From Alteraurantiacibacter buctensis (GTDB taxonomy: Bacteria; Pseudomonadota; Alphaproteobacteria; Sphingomonadales; Sphingomonadaceae), in the NCBI RefSeq assembly GCF_009827655.1, contig NZ_WTYV01000009.1, positions 62,001 through 126,000 on the forward strand: 64,000 bases of DNA. The letters run 5' to 3'. Under the pieces are notes generated by a model. That model made no database searches and was not told the origin of the DNA. It saw nothing but the letters and a program-made list of their open reading frames with translations. This document shows positions 58,103-64,000 of the stretch, piece by piece. The position numbers and the translations under genes are program-made. Positions within the stretch are counted from its first letter, which is position 1. Each line of letters starts with the position of its first letter.

Positions 58103-60427
58103 ATGCCTGAAGGCAAGGAACGCATGGGCGCCACGGAGCGCATCAGCCACGCCACCTGGGCGGGCCTGGTGGCGCTTGTCCTGTCGATATCCACGGTCCT
58201 GCTGCCGCTCGACGAAATGACCTGGATGCTGCAGTCGCGCATCGCCAACTTCCCGGTTTCCGGCGACATTGTCTACATCGGCTCGGTCGACGACCTGACC
58301 GACCCTGACGAGCCGGAGCGCCGCGTGGAGCTGGCCGAGGCGCTGGATTCGCTCCGCCAAACAGGAGTGGACCAGGTCTACGTCGACCTGGCCTTTTCGC
58401 GTCCATCGCGAGCTTTGGCAGACCAACGACTGAACCAGGCCCTGCTCGCCTTCAACGGTCGCGCCTTTCTGGTGCGAACCGCCACCGACGATGCCAGCGG
58501 CAGACCGGCGTTTTTGGAAAACGTGCCTGCAGTGGGTATCGGTATTCCTCAGGTAAGCACCTATCGCTGGCGCAATTTCATGGGCTACACTTGGGAGTTG
58601 CGGGAAACCAATCGGGCGTTGGAAGAGCAATTGCCGTCGCTCCACGTCGCACTTGCAGGGCGCAGCACCGGGCGCGAACGCAACCAAATCTTCTATGGTT
58701 TCGATCGCAGCTCAATTCCTACCTACCGGCTCGAAAATATTACGCACGGCACCGGGCCGTTGGGTGCGCGCACCATTCCAGTGGAGGAACTGCGCGGCAA
58801 GAAAGTAGTGATTGGCTATTTCGAGCGCAGCGATGGCCAGGTCTTCAAGATTCCCGGCCACCAAGGCGTTCCCGCCACCTTCATCGACATATACGGTGCG
58901 GAAACGCTGAAGGCCGGCTTCACGCGCTCAGTCAGCAGTTGGACCGGGGCGCTAGTGATGCTGCTGGGCCTGATCCTGCTGGTGCGGGTGCCGCGCCGCC
59001 GCGTGCGCTATGCAGGCTATGCTCTTTTGGCTCTGGCACTGCCCGTGGCAACGCTGGTTGGCGCGCAGACCGCGGTTCCGGTCAGTCTGTCCGGTGCCCT
59101 CGTCCTGCTCGGCATGTTCTCGATCCTGCGCCTGCGATCTCTATGGCAACAGACCTTGCGCCTGATCGATCCGGAAACCCGCTTGCCCACCTTTGCCGCG
59201 ATGGAAACCGCCAGCGACCTGGTGGACGGATCGCAGGCCATTATCGTCGCGCGCATCCACCGGTTCGAGGAAGTGCGCCGCACCCTGCCCAAGGAACTGC
59301 ACGCCGAATACATGCTGCGGCTGATCGCGCGGCTGAAGGCGGCCAAGCGCGATGCGGTGATCTATGCCGGGCCGGGGCACCTGATCGCCTGGACCTTCCC
59401 CGAGAAGGAACCGGCGCTGGTGCGTGAGCATCTTGAGGGCCTGCGGGCCCTGTTCTCGTCACCGCTGCTGGTGGGCGACAACCAGGTGGACGTGCGTATC
59501 ACCTTTGGCGTGGACATCACCCCCAGCCCCAACGTCGCCCGTCGCCTGGCGGCGGCGATCGACGCCGCCGAACGCACCACCGAGACCTACGAGCCCATCG
59601 TCATCGCCGAATCGACCAGCGACGAGGACCTGATCTGGAACATCTCGCTCCAGGCGCGGATCGATGCGGCGCTGGCCAATGGCGAGATCTACATGATCTA
59701 CCAGCCCAAGGTGCTGGTGCAGACCGGCGAGATCGTAGGCGTGGAATCGCTGGTGCGCTGGCGCGACCCCGTGAAGGGCCTGATCCCGCCGGACAGCTTC
59801 ATCCGCCAGTGCGAGAACGCCGGACGGATGGGCCACCTGACCCGCCACGCGCTGACTGAGGCGTGCCAGGCGGGCAACCGCTTTGCCGAGGCCGGGCTGC
59901 ATATCCCGGTGGCGGTCAACATCTCATCTACCCTGGTCCACGAACCGCAGATCGTCGCCATGGTCAGCGAAGTGCTGCACGGGACCGGCTTCGATCCCCG
60001 CCGGCTGACGCTGGAGATCACCGAGACCTACCGCATCTCGGACTTCGACCGCGCGGCCGAGGTGCTGGGCGACCTGGCAGCCCTTGGCCCCAAGATCTCG
60101 ATGGACGATTTCGGCGTCGGTGCCGCCAGCCTGGAAGCGCTGCAGCGCCTGCCGTTTGGCGAACTCAAGATCGACCGCCTGTTCATCGCCGCGATGAAGG
60201 ACGATGCCAAGGCCTACGCAATCGTCCGTAACGTGCTGCAAATGGGCAAGGATCTGCGAATCATCGTGGTGGCCGAAGGGGTCGAAAACGCAGCTACGTT
60301 AACCAAATTACGCGATGCGGGGTGCCTTGTGGCCCAGGGATTCGGCATTTCCCGGCCCGTTCCATTCGATGAAATCCTGCAATTCCAGAAGCTTAGACCT
60401 GAAGACCGATTAACAAAGATGGTTTAG
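58103..60427 (+). CDS. CHASE2-GGDEF(degenerate)-EAL c-di-GMP phosphodiesterase
   Basis: A 774-residue membrane sensor protein. The N-terminal CHASE2 domain (residues 30-270) lies between helix LVALVLSISTVLLPL and the helical region GALVMLLGLILLVRVPRRRVRYAGYALLALALPVATLVGAQ. The GGDEF-like region (about 355-500) has GPGHL where GGDEF would be, so it is probably not a cyclase. The EAL domain carries ESL at residues 548-550, VAVNIS, ITET, DDFGVGAASLEAL, KIDRLF and a final VAQGFG, i.e. the catalytic set. The likely activity is breakdown of c-di-GMP in response to periplasmic signals. Start at 58103. Confidence 0.9.
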   Translation: MPEGKERMGATERISHATWAGLVALVLSISTVLLPLDEMTWMLQSRIANFPVSGDIVYIGSVDDLTDPDEPERRVELAEALDSLRQTGVDQVYVDLAFSRPSRALADQRLNQALLAFNGRAFLVRTATDDASGRPAFLENVPAVGIGIPQVSTYRWRNFMGYTWELRETNRALEEQLPSLHVALAGRSTGRERNQIFYGFDRSSIPTYRLENITHGTGPLGARTIPVEELRGKKVVIGYFERSDGQVFKIPGHQGVPATFIDIYGAETLKAGFTRSVSSWTGALVMLLGLILLVRVPRRRVRYAGYALLALALPVATLVGAQTAVPVSLSGALVLLGMFSILRLRSLWQQTLRLIDPETRLPTFAAMETASDLVDGSQAIIVARIHRFEEVRRTLPKELHAEYMLRLIARLKAAKRDAVIYAGPGHLIAWTFPEKEPALVREHLEGLRALFSSPLLVGDNQVDVRITFGVDITPSPNVARRLAAAIDAAERTTETYEPIVIAESTSDEDLIWNISLQARIDAALANGEIYMIYQPKVLVQTGEIVGVESLVRWRDPVKGLIPPDSFIRQCENAGRMGHLTRHALTEACQAGNRFAEAGLHIPVAVNISSTLVHEPQIVAMVSEVLHGTGFDPRRLTLEITETYRISDFDRAAEVLGDLAALGPKISMDDFGVGAASLEALQRLPFGELKIDRLFIAAMKDDAKAYAIVRNVLQMGKDLRIIVVAEGVENAATLTKLRDAGCLVAQGFGISRPVPFDEILQFQKLRPEDRLTKMV

Positions 60428-60429
60428 GC

Positions 60430-60458
60430 TTTACAAATAAGCTTGGTTAACAGATATG
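60430..60458 (+). promoter_or_regulatory. Promoter candidate for the micro-ORF (TTTACA-17 bp-GATATG)
   Basis: TTTACA (60430-60435) and GATATG (60453-60458) are separated by 17 bp. The -35-like box directly follows the stop of the EAL gene, and the predicted start is about 20 bp before the micro-ORF Shine-Dalgarno. The -10 is weak. Confidence 0.4.
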
Positions 60459-60486
60459 TAGTCCGTCTTAACTAAGGAGACGGACC

Positions 60487-60531
60487 ATGGGTCGCGGTTT
60501 TTGGGATTGGCTCCTGGGGGGCCGCGGTTAA
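60487..60531 (+). CDS. 14-residue micro-ORF (MGRGFWDWLLGGRG)
   Basis: An AAGGAGA Shine-Dalgarno (60474-60480) lies an ideal 6-7 nt before an ATG that opens 14 codons and a TAA, encoding MGRGFWDWLLGGRG. The peptide is amphipathic with two Trp residues in FWDWLL and glycines at both ends. A promoter candidate is upstream and an intrinsic terminator downstream (60559-60583), so the unit looks self-contained. The next gene on either side is in another transcript (engB is on the opposite strand). No homologue is known to me; if translated it is a new small protein. If not, the transcript could be a small RNA. Confidence 0.45.
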   Translation: MGRGFWDWLLGGRG

Positions 60532-60558
60532 TCCGCAAGCCTTTTTGTAAAATATGAG

Positions 60559-60583
60559 AGGGCACCTCCGGGTGCCCTTTTTT
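60559..60583 (+). terminator. Intrinsic terminator of the micro-ORF unit
   Basis: AGGGCACC (60559-60566) pairs with GGTGCCCT (60571-60578) around TCCG, an 8-bp stem followed by six T residues to 60583. It is also close to the engB stop on the other strand and may protect that end too. Confidence 0.75.
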
Positions 60584-60601
60584 ATTGCCTGAAACGCAGG
60601 C

Positions 60602-61276
60602 TCAGCCGCGCACGTCGGCCAGGATGGCGGCGCGCAGTTCGGCAATGCCCATCCCGTGTTCGGACGAGGTGACCGCAATCTGCGGGTGCGCGGCCACGTG
60701 GCGGCGGGCTTCCTGCACGGTCGCCTCGGTAACCTTGGCCAGCTCGCTCGCCTTGATCTTGTCGGCCTTGGTCAGCACCAGTCGATAACCCACGGCCGCT
60801 TCGTCGAGCATCTTCATCATCTCGCGGTCGCTGTCCTTCAGGCCGTGGCGCGAATCGACCAGCAGCATGGTGCGCTTCAGCGGCACCCGCCCGCGCAGGA
60901 AGCTGCGGACCAGCCCGCGCCACTTCTCGACCACCTTCAGCGGGGCCTTGGCAAAGCCGTAGCCCGGCATGTCGACCAGGCGGAACACCACCGGATCGCC
61001 CACGTCGAAGAAATTGAGTTCCTGCGTGCGGCCCGGCGTTACCGAGGCGCGGGCGATGGCCTTGCGGCCTGTCACCGCGTTGATCAGGCTGCTCTTGCCC
61101 ACGTTGGACCGGCCGGCAAAGGCGATCTCCGGAAAGTCCGGCGGGGGCAGGAACTGCAGTTGCGGGGCGGACAGCAGGAAGGTGACCGGGCCTGAAAACA
61201 GGCGCCGGGCTTCCTCCACCAGCTCCGCATCGGCGGGGCCGGCTTCGGGCGCTTTGTCGGGGGCGGAGCCGGTCAT
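60602..61276 (-). CDS. engB: Ribosome biogenesis GTP-binding protein EngB
   Basis: A 224-residue GTPase (YihA/YsxC) that aids large-subunit assembly. The G1 motif is AFAGRSNVGKSSLINAVTG, G2/T in TPGRTQELNFF, G3 is VDMPGYGFAKA, and G4 is LTKADKIK. The start ATG overlaps the yidC stop (ATGA), so translation is coupled. The N-terminal ~20 residues are acidic and variable. Confidence 0.96.
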   Translation of the reverse strand: MTGSAPDKAPEAGPADAELVEEARRLFSGPVTFLLSAPQLQFLPPPDFPEIAFAGRSNVGKSSLINAVTGRKAIARASVTPGRTQELNFFDVGDPVVFRLVDMPGYGFAKAPLKVVEKWRGLVRSFLRGRVPLKRTMLLVDSRHGLKDSDREMMKMLDEAAVGYRLVLTKADKIKASELAKVTEATVQEARRHVAAHPQIAVTSSEHGMGIAELRAAILADVRG

Positions 61277-63006
61277 CCCTTCTCCGGCGTGGCGGTCGCC
61301 ATCTGCGCCTTCAACTGCGGGTGGCGCGAATAGAGGTACTTCTGCTGCGCCAGCGTCAGGATGTTCGAGGTGATCCAGTAGATCAGCAGGCCCGCGGCGA
61401 ACGGGGCCATCACGAACATCATCATCCACGGCATGATCATGAAGACCTGCTGCTGCATCGGGTCCATGGCCGCCGGGTTCAGCTTGAACTGCAGCCACAT
61501 GGTCACGCCCAGCAGGATCGCCAGCGGGCCGATGGCGAGGAAGCTGGCGGGGGTGAAATCGAGCAGGCCGAACAGGTTCAGCACGTGCAGCGGATCGGGC
61601 GCGGACAGGTCCTTGATCCACGAATAGAACGGCTGGTGGCGCATCTCCACGGCCACCCGCAGCGCCTTGTACAGGGCAAAGAAGATCGGCATCTGCAGGA
61701 AGATCGGCAGGCAGCCCGCCAGCGGGTTGATCTTCTCTTCCTTGTACAGCCGCGCCATTTCCTGCTGCAGTTGCGGCTTGTCATCCTTGTAGCGTTCCTG
61801 CAGCGCCTTCATCTTGGGCTGCACAGCGCGCATCTGGGCCATCGAGGCGAACTGCTTGTTGGCGATGGGGAACATCACCAGCCGCACGATCAGCGTCAGG
61901 CAGATGATGGCCAGGCCGAAGTTGCCCACCAGGCCGAAGAGGAACAGCAGGAACTGTTCCATCGGCTTGACGATGAAGCGGAACCAGCCCCAGTCGATCG
62001 CCAGGCCGAAGCGCTCCACGCCCTGCGCCTCATAAGCGTTGAGCACGGCGCTTTCCTTGGCCCCCGCGAACAGGCGGGTGGTGCGCACCACCTTGCGCCC
62101 GGCGGGCACGTTGACCGCATCGTACAGCAGCACGGCGGCATACTTGTCCTGCCCCGCTTCGGAGAACGAGATCTGCGTATCGGCCCCGTTCTGCGGGATC
62201 AGGGCGGACATCCAGTAGATGTCGGTGAAGCCCACCCACCCCGGACGGCCCGGCAGGTTGAGCGGGCCGGCATTGTTGGCCTGCCGCTGGCGGGCCAGTT
62301 CCTCGCTCACTTCCTCGTAGTCCCAGTCGAAATCGACCGCGCCGTCGACGGCGGCAATGGGGCCGGAGTGGACGTTGAAGTTGCTGGGATCGGCGGTCAG
62401 GCTGGTGCGGTTGATCAGCGCGCGCGGGCGCAGGGCCACGGTGCCGGTGCCCAGGTTGCTGACCGCCTGCTCCACGGTGATCATGTAGTCTTCGTCGATG
62501 CGATAGGTCAGCTCGAACAGCTGGCCCTGGCCGTTGTTCCAGGAGAGCTTGACCGGCGTGGCCGGGGTCAGCGTGCCCCCGGCGCTGGTCCACAGGGTCT
62601 GCGGGCCGGGCACGGCCACGCCCTCGCCCACCCAGTCGAAGCGGGCAAAGTGCTGCTTGTCGGTGCCCAGCGGGGCCATGAACTGCACCGGGCCGCTGTC
62701 ACGCTCGATCGTCTCGCGGTGGTTGCGGAACTCGATATCGTCCACCCGTGCGCCGACCAGGTTGATCGAGCCTTCCAGTTCCGGCGCATCGATCTTCACG
62801 CGGCTCGGGCTGGCCAGCTCGGTCGCCAGGGTGCGCGTCACCTCGGCCTCGGCGGCGGGCGATTCCACGGTCTCCTGCGAGGTGACGGCGGCCTGGGCCA
62901 CCGGCACTTCCTCGGGCGGATACAGCTTCACCATGAGGAACTGCCAGCCCAGGAACAGGGCAAGGCTCAGCACGATGGCGAGGATGAGGTTACGCTGGTT
63001 GCTCAA
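61273..63006 (-). CDS. yidC: Membrane protein insertase YidC
   Basis: A 577-residue Oxa1/Alb3-type insertase. The first helix [21 protein letters not shown] is followed by a large periplasmic P1 domain (about 55-350) and the C-terminal helices with [54 protein letters not shown], the conserved cytoplasmic/hydrophobic core. It works with Sec or alone on small membrane proteins. It is downstream of yidD and upstream of engB. Confidence 0.97.
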   Translation of the reverse strand: [577 protein letters not shown]

Positions 63007-63057
63007 GTGAGATTCCCGTCCGGCAAGTCTGTGTTCCGTAGCCCCGGGCGGTGCCGT

Positions 63058-63267
63058 TCACGGTACGGGGTCATATCCGTGTCCCCCCCAAGGGTGGCAG
63101 CGCAATAGACGCTTGGCCGCCATCCATCCACCCCTGATTGCACCATGCTTCTCCAGCGCCTCGATGGCATAGGCGCTGCAGCTTGGCTGGTAGCGGCACG
63201 ATGGCGGCAATACCCGGCTGGGGCCAAGCTGCCAGGCCCGCGCGACCAGGATCAGCACCCGCTTCAC
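63058..63267 (-). CDS. yidD: Membrane protein insertion efficiency factor YidD
   Basis: A 69-residue small protein that assists YidC. The family signature is clear: W-Q-L...[53 protein letters not shown] with the two conserved Cys (PSC x4 PSC) and the HPWGGxGYDPVP end. Its start overlaps the rnpA stop (ATGA), so these two are translationally coupled. Confidence 0.95.
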   Translation of the reverse strand: MKRVLILVARAWQLGPSRVLPPSCRYQPSCSAYAIEALEKHGAIRGGWMAAKRLLRCHPWGGHGYDPVP

Positions 63268-63656
63268 CGGCCGTGCACCTTCGTGCCGACAGGTCGGCGC
63301 GGGCGGCTTTTCTCGCCCTTCCCTTCGCGCGCGGCGGCCAGGGCATAGCCCAGTTCCGCCTGCATCCGGGCAAAGTCCCGCTCGATCCCGCCTTCACGGC
63401 CGATCAGCACGTGGTCATGGTCGGGCAGGCCCAGGTCGGGCAGCGCGGCGCGCAGCAGTTCGCGGAAGCGGCGCTTCATGCGGTTGCGGACCACGGCGTT
63501 GCCGATCTTCTTGGTAACGGTGATGCCATAGCGCGTGCCCGCCCCGCCGTTGGGCCGGGTCAGCAGCACGAAACCGGGCCGCGCATTGCGCAGGCCCTGA
63601 TTCGCGGCGACGAAATCCGCGCGCTTGGTGAGAACGGTCAAATCCACGCTGGCCAT
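63264..63656 (-). CDS. rnpA: Ribonuclease P protein component
   Basis: A 130-residue protein subunit of RNase P, which binds the RNA and matures tRNA 5' ends. The conserved basic motif [23 protein letters not shown] (RNR region) is intact, with [13 protein letters not shown] near the N-terminus. The ATG at 63656 gives a normal length; upstream in-frame residues are irregular. It is downstream of rpmH past two hairpins and upstream of yidD. Confidence 0.95.
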   Translation of the reverse strand: MASVDLTVLTKRADFVAANQGLRNARPGFVLLTRPNGGAGTRYGITVTKKIGNAVVRNRMKRRFRELLRAALPDLGLPDHDHVLIGREGGIERDFARMQAELGYALAAAREGKGEKSRPRRPVGTKVHGR

Positions 63657-63670
63657 TATAGGAACGAAAA

Positions 63671-63770
63671 CGGGCTGCGTTAAGCAGCCCGCAAGGCCAA
63701 ACGGCCGCCCGCAGCGCAGGTCAGCCTTGCTGACCGGGAGCGAGGATGTCACGCGCCCGGATGGGCGCGT
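63671..63770 (-). terminator. Two hairpins between rpmH and rnpA
   Basis: ACGCGCCC/GGGCGCGT (63751-63770) lies just after the rpmH stop, and CGGGCTGC/GCAGCCCG (63671-63691) sits 14 bp before the rnpA start with TTTTCG after it on the minus strand. They may be terminators, attenuators or processing stems setting the rpmH to rnpA ratio. Confidence 0.5.
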
Positions 63771-63779
63771 GCAAAATGA

Positions 63780-63914
63780 TCAGGCGCAGAGCGTCTTGCG
63801 GCCGCGACGGCGGCGCGCGCGCAGGATCTTGCGGCCACCCGGGGTGGCCTTGCGGGCGAAGAAGCCGTGGCGGCGAGCACGCACCAGGTTGCTCGGCTGG
63901 AAAGTGCGCTTCAT
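63780..63914 (-). CDS. rpmH: Large ribosomal subunit protein bL34
   Basis: A 44-residue basic ribosomal protein with the full L34 sequence pattern: [21 protein letters not shown], then [19 protein letters not shown] and LCA at the end. An AAGGTAG purine stretch upstream serves as Shine-Dalgarno. It heads the rpmH-rnpA-yidD-yidC-engB series on the minus strand, the usual order of alphaproteobacteria. Confidence 0.97.
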   Translation of the reverse strand: MKRTFQPSNLVRARRHGFFARKATPGGRKILRARRRRGRKTLCA

Positions 63915-64000
63915 GATTCGGACTACCTTAGCAAATGTCTAAAACAATTACGGCCGCCAGCACGGGCGGCCACAGATGGGCGCGCGTTAGTTGACGGTTG

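Overview
The window looks like a piece of chromosome from an alphaproteobacterium of the order Sphingomonadales, most likely an Erythrobacteraceae-type genome. Reasons: uniformly GC-rich coding DNA with strong codon-position bias; alphaproteobacterial families such as UPF0262, a Tim44/TimA-type anchored protein and SecB; a PEP-CTERM protein; the rpsT-dnaA neighbourhood; and the yidC-yidD-rnpA-rpmH block. Most of the window is core chromosome. I saw no tRNA, rRNA, CRISPR array, insertion sequence or prophage.

Layout. 1-950: a CPA2 (Kef-type) antiporter cut by the window edge. 1050-4713: ispG with an overlapping GNAT gene and thioredoxin-like gene, then a retropepsin-like protease and a glycosyltransferase-like protein. 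4720-9074: two L,D-transpeptidases on either side of a gene-free 496-bp stretch that has a near-consensus promoter and a long-range inverted repeat (candidate structured RNA), then a DMT transporter. 9244-14189: aconitase, small membrane protein, prolyl-4-hydroxylase-like oxygenase and a Ser/Gly-rich PEP-CTERM protein. 14431-17688: ruvA and ruvB with an unrelated, lower-GC gene between them, and aroC. 18611-23311: a peroxide-defence block (ahpC, ahpF, katG). 23405-29360: Smr, mltA, Tim44-like, secB, murJ, trpS. 29534-32992: lipoprotein, esterase, and a ToxR-like membrane regulator divergent from a membrane protein. 32966-38686: dut, coaBC, a membrane protein, ubiB, ubiE (all minus strand). 38735-43457: DUF1993 gene, mutM, rpsT, dnaA, ThiF/MoeB-type E1. 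43528-51777: transporters, esterase, HNH protein, cobB, dapB, nth, dapE. 51788-57909: dnaB, UPF0262, degenerate GH25-like protein, cdd, Rieske protein, rpoZ, lipoprotein, GST. 58103-63914: CHASE2-EAL c-di-GMP protein, a micro-ORF transcription unit, then the engB-yidC-yidD-rnpA-rpmH block on the minus strand.

How genes fit together. Envelope biogenesis is well represented (murJ, mltA, two L,D-transpeptidases, dapB/dapE for the diaminopimelate precursor, secB and yidC/yidD for protein export and insertion). Replication and repair are covered by dnaA, dnaB, ruvAB, mutM, nth and dut; peroxide detoxification by ahpCF and katG; cofactors by ispG, coaBC and ubiE/ubiB.

The most unusual points are a 14-codon ORF with its own promoter, Shine-Dalgarno and terminator (60430-60583), the candidate structured RNA at about 6150-6560, the compositionally foreign gene between ruvA and ruvB, a MutM zinc finger with an Asp at a Cys position, a catalytically degenerate GH25-like protein, CoaBC with an inserted acidic/proline linker, and two modular palindromic intergenic repeats.
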